Assembly: GCA_027575765.1 (NCBI GenBank)
Contig: JANBPT010000270.1
Span: 1-49,123, forward strand
Length of the DNA: 49,123 nt
Origin: Tieghemiomyces parasiticus
Taxonomy: Eukaryota > Kickxellomycota > Dimargaritomycetes > Dimargaritales > Dimargaritaceae
Reading direction: 5' to 3'
The notes under the pieces are model-generated. The model searched no databases. It was not told the DNA's origin and worked only from the letters and a program-made list of their open reading frames with translations. This document shows, one piece after another, positions 1 through 10,270 of this stretch. The position numbers were made by a program, and so were the translations under genes. Positions within the stretch are counted from its first letter, which is position 1. Each line of letters opens with the position of its first letter.

Positions 1-1110
1 GTAAACCTGCGTGATCTGACGGGACTCGTGGTTACCCCGAATCAGAGTTATCCGGTCCGGGTACCGTACCTGGAAGGACATCGTAATGGAGAGGGTGGTT
101 CAAAGACGGTACATGGTCCGAATGGGGTCAGAGGGTGGCTATTGGTGCGGATGGCCCCGACCCCCGATAGACACTTCAAAGCCTATGGCGTGCAACGTGT
201 AACAATGACAGGGTCTTGACGGGATCCTTCTCTGCTGTCGACTTACCTTGAGGGCCAAGAGGAGGAGGAACGTCTCGACACTGTAGTAACCACGGTCTAC
301 AAAATCGCCTGGTAGGAGGGAGGGCGGAAATGGGGGGCAATGGTGCGTCGAGGGGTAGAAGCATTGGGTGCCAGGAGGACGGGTTAGCCGGGCGAAGGGA
401 TCCAGTAGCCGAGGGGAGGGAAAAAAGTAGAGATTATACGAAACGCAGTGCCGTCGGACTTACCCATGAAGAGGTAGTTGGTATCGGGGCACTCGCCACC
501 CACTTTGAACAGCTCCTTGAGGTCATAGAACTGGCCGTGAATGTCACCGCATATCTGCAAGGCCGTGATTGAGGTTTGGGATGGGAGGAGGGGGTGATTA
601 GAAACATAAAGGCGCAGAGGGTAGGGATGGCCCGTAACCGCGTCGTCCGTCTGGGAGGATGGGCTTCATAGACTGGCATACCGGGCGTCCCGGCCGAGTA
701 AAAAGCGAAGACGACAGCGGGAAGGAATAACTTACCGTGACGGGAGCATCAACCTGCTGGACGTTGCTCTCCTCAATAAGAATTTCACGGGCCTTGTAGC
801 AGAGTTCCTTGACCTCAGCCTCCGTAATAATCTCGCAGTTACGCAGCAGCTGGATTTGTCTGTTGAAAATATAGGGGCGGGCATAGCATTGGAGAGAGGG
901 GATTGGCAGATGGATAAGGCTGGTCAGTGCTGGCGAGGTACGCTCTGGGAGCTCGGTGGAGTGAGACCTCCTCAACTTCAAGCTGGTGTGAATCTGGTAT
1001 GGCAAATGAAGTCCCCGTCCCAGAAAGGTACCAGGTGGAAACCAGGGTGACGGGCCCGTTAGGGGGGGGGGATCCCAGGTACCTTACCTGTCCAGGTCGC
1101 TCGTGCCCAT
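1..1110 (-). CDS. PPH3: Serine/threonine protein phosphatase 4 catalytic subunit (PP4C/Pph3), 5' part, five exons seen
   Basis: This is a metal-dependent phosphatase of the PPP family, catalytic subunit of protein phosphatase 4, which acts in the DNA-damage response and in signalling. Exons on the minus strand are 1088-1110, 736-859, 464-554, 247-308 and <1-69. All introns start GTAAG or similar (the last ends CCAG) and the phases close to 123 residues. Three PPP motifs are visible: GDIHG (residues 52-56), GDFVDRG (80-86) and GNHE (112-115), which carry the metal and phosphate ligands. The N-terminal stretch SDLDRQI...[12 protein letters not shown] matches PP4 better than PP2A or PP6. The first exon is only 23 nt (MGTSDLDR). 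The C-terminal two thirds lie beyond the left edge of the window, so the gene is partial here but not visibly broken. It is divergent from the PRP5 gene. Confidence 0.95.
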
Positions 1111-2093
1111 GGTGTCGAATGGAGAATTGAGTGTTCGATGGGTCAAAATCCGAAAAAGTTGTGGGGTATCGGCCAGGTACAGTGCGGTTGAAAGCTAGCG
1201 ATGGGCGGCGGTTGGAGAACGGTTAGAGTGGATGGCGACGTTCAGAGAATGTGGGACGCTAGAGCTGAGGGTCAGGGGTGGCGCAGTAGGTAGTAATAAG
1301 GGGAGGTGCAAAGGTGCTGTAGGCCTGATAACGATGGTGGGGAGACGAGGGGTTCAAACAGGTGGTGAGGAACCGAGCTATGGTGGTCAAAGTAAAGCGA
1401 GTAGCGTGGAACGGATGGCAGCGGTTTTAGGTGATGAGAAATAAATCAAGACGAGGGACAGATGGTCGAGAGGGGTTGGCAGCCACCAGTAGACGACGGG
1501 AGGAGGGGGTGTATGCGTCGGCCCGGGAGGATAAGTGGTGCATGGAGCTGGAGAGTCCGGTACAAGCAAAGTGAGAAGAAAGGGGGGGAGGGCCGCTGGT
1601 CACAGCGCAGGGCTATGGTTGGCAGATATTTTTTACCTTAGCGCCATGCAGGATGGTCCTCTAGGCGATAACCACCATCCTCACGGCCTGCGCGTTATGC
1701 CTGTGGCGGACGGTGCTGCCAAGGTAGGCAGGTCTCGCCAGGCCATAGAGACCCATGTGCAATGCCATATACGCGCCGCCAACTTGATTCCACGCGCCGA
1801 CGGTTCGGAAGTGAAAGGCTTAACTTGCGCTCTACCTTTTCGCTCGTCAATGCTATTTATAGTTACCATTAGTCTCCGGAATGCCCTCTGCAGTCCGCCG
1901 GCCGTCCTTGCTTCTGCTCCCACCACATAGCCACTTCGTCTCCGCTTCTTACTGGCGGCTTTCACTCGCATCTAGGACCCAACGGTCCCAGCGCCACTGA
2001 ACCTCCTCTTGTCAACACCTATCCTAGCTTGCCCATTTGAACCGCTTGCCTCCGGGCTCCCTGTTACTCTCAACCGTCACACCGCATCTGATC
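1111..2093. promoter_or_regulatory. Divergent intergenic region between PP4C and PRP5
   Basis: About 980 bases separate the start codons of the two divergent genes, so both promoters must lie here. The half next to PP4C is purine-rich on the plus strand (many GGGG and GGAGG runs). The half next to PRP5 becomes pyrimidine-rich (CCTCCTCTTGTC...), as expected for a leader read rightward. Short open frames (for example 1535-1930) resemble no protein. No clear TATA box was seen. Confidence 0.4.
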
Positions 2094-5000
2094 ATGTCAA
2101 CCGAACCTAGCACCCCACCAGCCTCGACAATGTCTCAAGAGGAAAAGCAGCGCATTCGGCGCGAGCGCCTCGAGCGGTGGCGCCGGGAGCGGTCGGCGGC
2201 CGCTACCCCGGCCGCTGAAGAAAAGCCAACCCCACCCGTACCCACCGCGGCCTTGTCTGCCGCCCAGCCGGCCCCCGCGCCCGGGCCTGCTACGTTGACC
2301 CCCCTGCGCAAACCCACCTCGTTCCACTTGACTGCGTCAGGCGGCCGGGCGGCATTGAGGCGCGTCAATCGACCGGGCTCTCGCCCACTTACAGCCTTCG
2401 GGGCTGGCGCGGCGGATGATGCTGACGAACCGCAGAAGAAACGGACCCGTCTGATACCGCTACCGCCGCTGTCCAACATGAGCGCGGAGGAGGGTGATGA
2501 AGACTTAATCGAGACCGAACCTGTCCCGGGCGATCCGACTGAGGACAGTCTTGACGCCTTCATGGCTGATGTCAACCAGGAGGTACAGCAGATCACATCC
2601 AAGTCCCGACCGTCCCCATCCTCACCGCCAGCCGGCACCTCGCTAGCCGAGACTTCAGCATCGACCCTGGCAGAAGCGGCCGCCCTTGATTCTGACGGTG
2701 AATCCGATACCAACGCCACTACCGACCCCAACGCCGACCTCATTGCGTAAGTGTTTCCCAGCAACTGCGCGCCAGGCCAAGTGCAGATGGGCCCGGTAGC
2801 CGTTATAGGTAACCTTAAGTCGAGTCTAACTTCATTGGCCTTTCTTGCCGCTTGTCTGCCCACCGCCCCCCCTCCCTATCTTACCCTAGCCTGGCGGCCC
2901 GTCGGGCCAAGAAGAAGGAGTTGGTTGTGGTTGACCACCGCCAAATGGCCTACGCGCCGTTCCAGAAGGACTTTTTCATCGAGCCCGCCGAACTGCGGTC
3001 CCTAGATCCGAGCGAAGTGGATGCCCTCCGCGTCCAGCTGGACGGTATCAAAATCCGTGGCGTGGATTGCCCCAAACCTGTGCGCAAGTGGACCCAGATG
3101 GGCCTTCCCGCACGCTGGTAAGTCCTAATTTTCCAACCCAGCGGTCGCCGCTTTGCCTGACTCATTGGAACCCACTAGGCATTGTTTATTTTCGCTAAGC
3201 GGCCCGACTGTGTTGCCTCACCCCCCCCCTCCGGCTATCGGCAGCTCTAATGTACTAGCGGTTAACCTTTACCCTAATTCATCTTTTTCGGGACCTCCCT
3301 TACTCACTTACCACTCCCTCTGGCAGCACCGAAATCATCAAAAAACTCGAATTCTCCTCACCGACACCCATCCAGGCCCAGGCCATCCCGGCCGTACTGG
3401 CCGGCCGCGATGTCATTGGTGTTGCCAAGACGGGCAGCGGTAAAACCCTGGCCTTTATCCTCCCCATGTTCCGCCATATCAAGGCCCAGCGGCCGCTGGA
3501 ACCAGGGGAGGGCCCCATCGCCCTGCTAATGACGCCGACCCGCGAACTGGCCGTCCAAATCCACCGCGAGTGCCGGTGGTTCGCCAAGGCGCTGGGACTT
3601 CGGGCCCTCTGCGCCTATGGGGGATCTCCCATTAAGGAAAACATCGTGGAGGTCAAGCGCGGTGCTGAGGTCATAGTGTGTACCCCCGGGCGCCTGATCG
3701 ACCTCATGTGCGCCAACTCCGGCCGCCTGCTCAGTCTATCACGCGTCACCTACCTAGTCCTGGACGAAGCGGATCGCATGTTCGATATGGGGTTTGAGCC
3801 CCAGGTAATGCGGATCGTCAATAACATCCGGCCGGACCGTCAGACCGTACTCTTCTCGGCCACCTTCCCGCGGCAGATGGAGGCTCTGGCCCGGAAGGTG
3901 CTACGGCGGCCCCTGGAGATCACGGTGGGCGGGCGCAGTGTGGTGTGCGCGGACGTGGTTCAGCACGTAGAGGTGGTGCCCGATGAGCGGGCCAAGACCT
4001 TCCGGCTACTGGAGATTCTGGGCCACACCCTGGGTGACGATGCGCCCGACGCGCGTTGCCTCATCTTCGTGGACCGCCAGGAGGCTGCCGACCAGCTGCT
4101 GCGGGAACTACTGCGGCGGGGCTACCCGTGTATGTCACTACACGGCGGCAAGGATCAGGCCGATCGAGACGGGGCGGTATCCGATTTCAAAACCGGTGTA
4201 ACGCGGATCCTGGTGGCTACGTCGGTGGCCGCCCGCGGCCTCGACGTGAAAAATCTTAACCTGGTCATCAATTATGACTGTCCTAACCATTTAGAAGACT
4301 ACGTGCACCGTGTGGGCCGTACCGGCCGCGCCGGGCGCCGCGGTGATGCCTACACCTTTTTGCTGCCCACCCAGGACCGCTACGCGGTCGACGTGGTCAA
4401 GGCCCTGCGGCAGAGCGACGCCCCCGTGCCCGAGGCCGTCCAGGCCCTGGCTGAGGGGTTCCGCCAAAAGGTGGCCACCGGGGAAGCCCACTTCAGCGGA
4501 TCTGGGTTCGGTGGTAAGGGCCTAGAGCAGCTGGAGAAGGATCGTGATCTGGCTCAGCAGCGGCAGCGGCAGGCCTACGGCCAAGTAGACGATGAGGAAA
4601 CGGGTACCACGGCCACCGCTGCGGAGACATCAGAGGCGCCACCCCCGGCCCGGCCGGCCCGCACCGAACCTCAGGAGGTAATTAGTGACGCAGTGCGGGC
4701 CGCTCAAGAAGCAGCGGCCCGGGTTGAGGCGACTCTAAAGAACGGCAGCGAGGGTCGGACACAAAACATTCTGGCCGCGATTAACGCCCAACTGGGCCAC
4801 GGGACGGCCAGCGAGCCGGATGGGGACGTATCAACCACAACTACCAATGCCCCGCTGTACACGGCCGAGATTGAAATCAACGACTTCCCCAACAAGGCGC
4901 GGTGGCGTGTGACAAGCAAGGGCCAGATTGACCAACTGACAGAACTGACAGGGGCCTCCCTCACCACCCGTGGGACATACTACCCGCCGGGTAAGCAGCC

Positions 5001-5178
5001 CACGGGGCCGCACGACGAGCGCAAACTCCACCTGTTTATTGAGGGTCAAACGCAACTCGCCGTTGACCAGACCCAGGCCGAAATCCGCCGGATCCTGGCC
5101 GACGCCACCCGCCAGGCCATGGAGGCCGAGGCTCAGAACGGACCTGGCGAGGCGGTTGGCCGCTATTCTGTCCTTTAG
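2094..5178 (+). CDS. PRP5: DEAD-box RNA helicase Prp5/DDX46, U2 snRNP splicing factor
   Basis: ATP-dependent RNA helicase that remodels the U2 snRNP for branch-site recognition during prespliceosome assembly in the nucleus. Exons are 2094-2746, 2890-3117 and 3327-5178, giving 910 aa, with GTAAGT donors and closing phases. An acidic, Ser/Pro-rich N-terminus begins with an Arg/Glu-rich segment. The Prp5 segment PFQKDFFIEP precedes the helicase core. Core motifs are the Q motif near 303-310, AKTGSGKT (327-334), PTRELA (364-369), TPGR (413-416), DEAD (440-443), SAT (471-473) and HRVGRTGRAG (621-630). The C-terminal KH-like segment with EIEINDFP and RGTYYPPGK, typical of DDX46, starts near residue 805. 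The ATG at 2094 was chosen; a second one at 2130 is possible. The upstream frame to 2037 has no ATG. Length is close to fungal Prp5. Confidence 0.96.
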
Positions 5179-5607
5179 AAAAGCCTTCTCAGCAGATGCT
5201 AACCCGAAGTCGTTTTGGATCGCCACATGCTACCTTTATCGAGCGCCTGCGGAATGATTCCGCGACTACTCTCTGAACGGTGTGCAATGGATACTTGTCA
5301 GGTTTTATTTATATTGCAAAAAGGTCGATGTAGCAATAAATCCCCTGATATCTGGTAGCTTCAGAGTTGGAGCTTGCAAGTAGATGGAAGGAGGGGGACA
5401 ATGTTTGCCTGGAAGGCGACCATGAAGTTCGATTCCAAAGAATACGAGGTGGCCTCAGTCTAGTGCTAAGTAGGCCAAAGTAGACCGATGCCTTCTAATT
5501 CACCAGGTATTGAGCGTTCGGGGCGTTTCCTCCAGCTGCTGCATAGGCCGACCCTGGTATACCATGGGTACAAATACCGGGCGACAAATTATGACTCCTT
5601 ATGAGAG
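5179..5607. other. Convergent 3' intergenic region, no gene seen
   Basis: 429 bases between the stop codons of PRP5 (plus) and the LYR gene (minus). It is more AT-rich than the flanking coding sequence, with ATTTATATTGCAAAAAGG and GCAATAAATCC near 5305-5340 that could serve as poly(A)-site elements. Nothing else is recognisable. Confidence 0.4.
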
Positions 5608-7159
5608 CTAATCGAGGATACCACCGTAGAGTTGGTCGCGGTAGATAATGTAGTCACTACTCGTGGCCACCGACTGGGTGTTCAACTTATTGAACGATTC
5701 GTTAATTAATGCCAGCAGCTCGGCGTTGGTCGTTTCTTTGGGACGACAAACAACATCCGTGATCAAGAGCAAGGTGATTGAGGGTAGTGTTAAAAAAAAA
5801 GAGGGAGTCAATAAAGCATGAGGGTCTATCACTCGAAGGAGGAGAGGGTTGGCAAGTTCGCTAGGGTGAGGATACGACCTCATTAGCCGTTGAGAGCCGA
5901 AGAGCGGGACTCATTGGGTCACAGACCCGTCTTCGTTTAGCCAGTACTTACCGTAACCGCCGGCCTGGCCCACTGAAGCAAGCCACGCATCCTCGTCCTG
6001 GGCGTAGTCCAGCAGGTCGGTAAAGGTTTTCCGGGCGTCGACTAAAGCCTGTAGACGGAGGTTGTGCCTATTTATTCGAACCGACAGTCGCCGGGGCTGG
6101 CGCATCCCCTGGATGCGCTTGAAGGTAAACCCCGAGTTGGTGATGCAGTCGTAAATGACGGGGTGGGCCGGCACACGAGGCGGATCAAAGGCTAGCAGAT
6201 CGGTACCGGTAGCACACGCCGGCGGCGTGAATACCCGGACATCCATGGGTATCCGATAGGCCGGGTGCGGATCACGCTTTCGTGAGCGGCCCGAGCGGAG
6301 GTCAAGGTTGCGGCACCACTTGCGCTAGGGTAGGCCGAGTCGAAGCGGAAATGCCAGTGGTGTGGAAGTGGGGTACGTTAGTACTGGGAGGGACAGTGGG
6401 TAAGATAATCCAAGGTCAGAAGAGGGAAAAGGGCTGCGGGCAGCCTGCCAAACCGAGCTACAAGGCTTAGCTCTAGAATGGGGGTTCAGGCTTAGCAAGC
6501 AGTTGGGCAGCCGCGCTAGCTTACCGGATCATGATGGGCCTTGATCTTATAATCGTCGTCGAGGGCGGTATTTTTGGGCAAGTGGGAAGGGTGGCGGGTT
6601 AGTCGCACATTTGTGGTAGCAGGGATCAGGGCTAGCAGGGGCAGGCCATTGGTGCGAGAACCGCATCCAGTTCCGCCTATGGCGTCCGACTTACCCGCTG
6701 GATCGTATCAAACACGCGTCCGAATCGACCGTAAGCAAGATCGCTTATCAGCCGCCGCTCGGCCGGGTCACCCTGGACAGCACGGGTCAGTCGCTCGCGT
6801 GCCTGGTCCAAGAGTAGTTTGGAGGCAACGGTGATTGTGGATGACGTACTAGGGAAGCTGTTATTAGGAGGGGGGTACAGAACCTCAGCCGTTAGACGAT
6901 GGCCTGCTGTAAGGGTCGATAGAGGACTGTTCGGGTGGACACGTACCTGATCAGCCTCGGCTTGGCAGCGGGCAAGCAGCCGGTGACCTTGGGTGTGCCG
7001 GTTGAAGCGGAAACGTTCGCGGGTCCAGTTTCGCACATACGTCACCTGGACGTTGTCGGGTAGGCGGTATGCCAAACGGAGCAGGCTCCGGTAGAGGCCC
7101 AGGACATTCAAACGGTGCTTGGCCGTGTGCCGGAAGAATTCGCCGGGCCGTGACAGCAT
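5608..7159 (-). CDS. LYR-motif protein, fungal Cup1-like N-terminal family (multi-exon model partly uncertain)
   Basis: LYR-superfamily proteins are usually small mitochondrial adaptors for Fe-S delivery or complex assembly. This one resembles the fungal branch with a Cup1-like N-terminal domain. The model starts MLSRPGEFFRHTAK at 7159. GLYRSLLRLAYRLPD carries the LYR tripeptide, followed by ERFRFNRHT and, later, RLTRAVQGDP...LAYGRFGR, which is the family's second conserved block. Likely exons are 6695-7159, a very short exon ending at 6525, 5952-6276 and 5608-5735. The last two joins close in phase. A GTACGT site at about 6946 suggests a further intron inside the first block, but the reading stays open through it and the obvious acceptors are out of phase. 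The acceptor of the tiny exon (about 6539 or 6545) is also unsure. The C-terminal half (KRIQGMRQPRRLSV) is basic. A copper-related role is not shown. Confidence 0.7.
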
Positions 7160-7981
7160 GGGTCGAGGTTAAGTTAGATTGTAGGGAGCCGCGGGGAATG
7201 CTACGGAGCGCCGGGGCGAGGTTTCGGGTGTAACGTCGTAGGGGCTCGACATGGATGGCTAGAGAGAGAGATGACTGTGGTGTCTACTCAACAGAGTGTC
7301 TGGGATCTAGCAAACAGACACACACACCTAATGCACCCGCTTGACGGTAGCGGCTTGGAAGAGCGCGCCTAGGTAGGGGCGGTTTCATTCTTCTAAAATC
7401 TGACTACCCCGGGAGCGAACCCTCCCCCTCCCCACACACTTGGGAGCTGCGAGGTCAAGGAATGATGGTTGTAGGCGTCCATCTGTTCCCTGGCTTATGG
7501 GTACCGATTGGACTTGCGAAGCGGCTTCTCACCTCCACTCGGTTTAGTCTCAACTTCAAACCCCACACCGTTTTACACGTTCCGAATTATGTCATACGTT
7601 GATCGGTTGGACTTTTGGTGTGATTATTCGTGTCCTGGTGTACCAACAAAAACATGCGCGTACTCTTAAAGGGGCCAAGGGGAAGATACGGAATGCGTTT
7701 TATTTGGAGGAAAGAAGCGGGCGCGGGGAGTAAGGCCGGTGCAGCAGAATAGAGGGAGTTAGAAAAGGAATGGTGGAACCGCCACATCATCACGGTCTGC
7801 GGGTTCCCCTCGCCTCCTGTTGTCAACCAGCCTTTCGCTTAGAACCAAAGAGTCAAGGCGACAGTTGGGTGCTCACAAGGCAGCTAAGCAGAGGACAGCC
7901 GGAGGCGGCGCAGGTAGAAAAAGAGAGAAGCGGGGGGTGCGATGATGGGCCAACGGTTCCAGGCCGGGTGGGAAGGGAGAA
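7160..7981. other. Intergenic region between the LYR gene and Ran, no gene seen
   Basis: 822 bases hold the LYR gene promoter at the left end and the 3' end of Ran at the right. There is a short GAGAGAGAGA run near 7261 and ACACACACAC near 7318. Open frames here are short and resemble nothing. Confidence 0.35.
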
Positions 7982-8626
7982 TTACATATCGTCGTCATCA
8001 TCGTCGGGCAGGGGCTGGGCGGCAGCCTGCTCGAGCTCCCGCTGGTACTCGGCAATGAGGCTGGGGTCAATCTCGGCGGACGGGGGGGCCAGGGCCGGGG
8101 CAGCGGTGAAGGTCAGGTTGGCGTCGCCGACCAGCTTGCGGGCAAGCCAGAGGAAGGGCTTCTCAAAGTTGAAATTGCTCTTGGCGGAAATGTCAAAGTA
8201 CTGCAGGTTCTTCTTGCGGTGGAAGGTGATATTCTTGGCCTTAACCTTGCGCTCCTTCACGTCCACCTTGTTGCCGCACAGCACGATGGGAATGTTCTCG
8301 CACACGCGGACCAGGTCACGGTGCCAGTTGGGCACGTTCTTGTAGGTAATACGGGAGGTCACATCGAACATGATGATGGCGCACTGGCCCTGGATGTAGT
8401 AGCCGTCACGCAGACCGCCAAACTTCTCCTGACCGGCGGTGTCCCAGGTGTTGAAGCAGATCATACCGCGGGAGGTCTGGAAGGTGATGGGGTGCACCTC
8501 CACGCCGACGGTGGCAATGTACTTCTTCTCAAACTCACCGCTCAGGTGGCGCTTGACGAACGTGGTCTTACCGGTACCGCCATCGCCGACGAGGACCAGC
8601 TTAAACTCAGGGACGGTAGCAGACAT
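7982..8626 (-). CDS. GSP1: Ran GTPase (Gsp1), nuclear transport small G protein
   Basis: Ran drives nucleocytoplasmic transport, spindle assembly and nuclear envelope reformation through its GTP/GDP gradient. The 214-aa product has no intron in the coding region. Visible features are the P-loop GDGGTGKT (14-21), switch [11 protein letters not shown] (61-69), NKVD (119-122), SAK (148-150), and the Ran-specific NVPNWHRDL and [13 protein letters not shown] segments. The C-terminus ends in six aspartates and a methionine, the acidic tail that regulates Ran's nucleotide state, slightly longer than the DEDDDL type. The start is the ATG at 8626. The frame runs upstream without another convincing ATG. 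A GTAAGC site at 8908 (minus) with a CCCCAG near 8645 could be a 5'-leader intron, which is unproven. The gene lies head-to-head with the ICE2-like gene, 1.6 kb apart. Confidence 0.98.
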   Translation of the reverse strand: MSATVPEFKLVLVGDGGTGKTTFVKRHLSGEFEKKYIATVGVEVHPITFQTSRGMICFNTWDTAGQEKFGGLRDGYYIQGQCAIIMFDVTSRITYKNVPNWHRDLVRVCENIPIVLCGNKVDVKERKVKAKNITFHRKKNLQYFDISAKSNFNFEKPFLWLARKLVGDANLTFTAAPALAPPSAEIDPSLIAEYQRELEQAAAQPLPDDDDDDM

Positions 8627-9197
8627 GTTGATTGGATGAGGAGGGGGCTGGGGCGAGAGTGAACAGCGAGGGCACAGGGACGGTGTGAACGTCGGAGCGG
8701 GGTTAATAAAAAAAAGTTTCGACCGGGATTGGTTTGATCCGAAATCAAACGCGGGGCGACGAGCGATCACCTTGAGTGGAGATGGGGGATGATGGGTCCG
8801 TTGGTCAGATAGGCTCAAGCGGTGTCCGTGGCCGCTGAGAGATACCCGGAAGGGCAGTGGCGGCCGCGCCGGAAGGTTGCGAGGTGGTCGGGGGTGTCGC
8901 TTGCTTACCTATGGAAAGGTGGGTGCACCGTTTAATGAAGGACTAAAGCCAAAAGTACGAAGGACGGGTGAGATGAGAAAACAACGTTGAATGGACGTTA
9001 GAGAACCTGTAATGCAGAGATCCGCAAGCTGCCGGGGGGATATAGAGGCCAGTCAAGTTGTGGTCATAATAAACGGCGTAGAATCAGGGCGGGGAGGGAT
9101 TAGTCGGCCCGCCAATAGCTTCCACCCCTCCCTCCAACCCATCCTCGGCTGGCGGCGAGCTAGGAAGGAGAGGGTGGGAGGGAGTTCACCGGGAGGG

Positions 9198-9241
9198 AAA
9201 AAAAAAAAACTTATCGGTTGAAGTTGTATGTGTGTGTGTGT
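9198..9241. repeat. Simple repeats: A12 tract and TG microsatellite
   Basis: A run of twelve A (9198-9209) is followed by ordinary sequence and an alternating TG tract of about 13 bases (9229-9241). Both are non-coding and lie upstream of Ran. Such tracts are prone to length variation and to sequencing error. Confidence 0.85.
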
Positions 9242-9370
9242 AGGTGAGTGAATGCGTGTGCGAGTGCGGCGGGCGGTGACGGAAGCGGGAGGGTGGGGAG
9301 AATTCCCTGACCTTCGGTGGGGGTCCAGTAGCTAACTTTTCGTCAGCCCTCCACCCTGCTGGGCCGCCTT

Positions 9371-9824
9371 CTATAGGCCGGTGGCAACTATACGCCCCGC
9401 AGGGCAGTGGTGCGGCCGTGGGCCCTTCTGGTGGATAAATAGGTGTCGGGTGGTATTTGCATCGTCGGGACGGCCCCCCGCGACCTTAATTAATGTGCGC
9501 CCAACTGCGTAGGTTAAACATTGTGATCCCTCCCTGATCCTGATCCTGCGCCGTGGCCCTTGGGTCGTTGTCACACCCGGTTCCTTGCTTGGGACTGCTG
9601 CATCGCTCTTAATGCCTAATGAAGGACATGCGACGGCATACTTAACTACCACCCTCGCCTTCCCACAACCGTAGCCCGTTACTTACGACCAGACCCTTAA
9701 TCACAATCAAGGCGGCAAGGCCATTGTAAGAGAAGCGATCCGCTACGACACACAACCGGGCAAAGTCCTCTACCATATATGCCACGAGGCGCCTCCATCT
9801 CACATGGTAACGGTCACGTGACAT
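9371..9824 (-). other. Possible small two-exon gene, weak
   Basis: An ATG at 9824 opens a 46-residue frame (begins MSRDRYHVRW, ends VIKGLV) that stops at a good GTAAGT donor at 9686. A second open block (GRTLIKVAGG...IVATGL) follows and ends in TAG at 9371. The most natural acceptor (CTACGCAG) is out of phase with the donor, so the two blocks cannot be joined simply. No family is recognised. This may be chance open frame in a promoter region. Confidence 0.2.
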
Positions 9825-10270
9825 GCGTCCCGCGCCCTATGATGGCTGCGGGGGGTGTGGGTGGCACCACACCTACCACCGCCATGAGCGCAACATGCCT
9901 GTTTAAGCTTCCGGCCGCGAGTCTCACTAGTCGACTTGATCTTGCGTAAAAAAAATAGGTTAAAACAGTGGGAAGAAGGATGCCCGCTCTGGGCCCGACC
10001 CCTCAGCGGTGCCGACCGCCGCATTGGTGGCGGCATCACGCGACACGGTGAATGGCCTGTCCAAAGATACACGCTCACACCTTCCATAGCGCGTGGGTGG
10101 GTGGTTGGCCGGTAGGCCCAGCTTTCAACACATTCGTCTCGCCCTAAACCTTCAGTCCATTGCCCGAGTTCGAGGCCCACGTCCTTTTCCGTGGTAGAAC
10201 TAAATCACCACGCCTCCTCTAAACCGTCCCTGCGCATGGGCCCTGCTTTACTCCTTCCGCTGTATCCGCC

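Larger units (their letters stand above)
8627..10270. promoter_or_regulatory. Divergent region between Ran and the ICE2-like gene, with simple repeats
   Basis: 1.64 kb between two divergent start codons. It contains a 12-base A run at 9198-9209, a TG dinucleotide tract near 9229-9241, a further A run near 9949 and GGGGG/CCCCC runs. A weak candidate small gene at 9371-9824 (minus) is listed separately. The last 150 bases before 10271 are pyrimidine-rich (for example CGCCTCCTCTAAACCGTCCC), as in leaders of highly expressed fungal genes. Confidence 0.4.

Noticed and set aside
2135..2863. 242-codon minus-strand open frame
   Set aside because: Antisense to the first exon of PRP5, which has a proper start, splice donor and matching protein. 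Composition is that of a shadow.
8219..8662. 147-codon plus-strand frame opposite Ran
   Set aside because: Exact antisense of a highly conserved gene; rich in Val/His/Asp as expected from reversed Ran codons.
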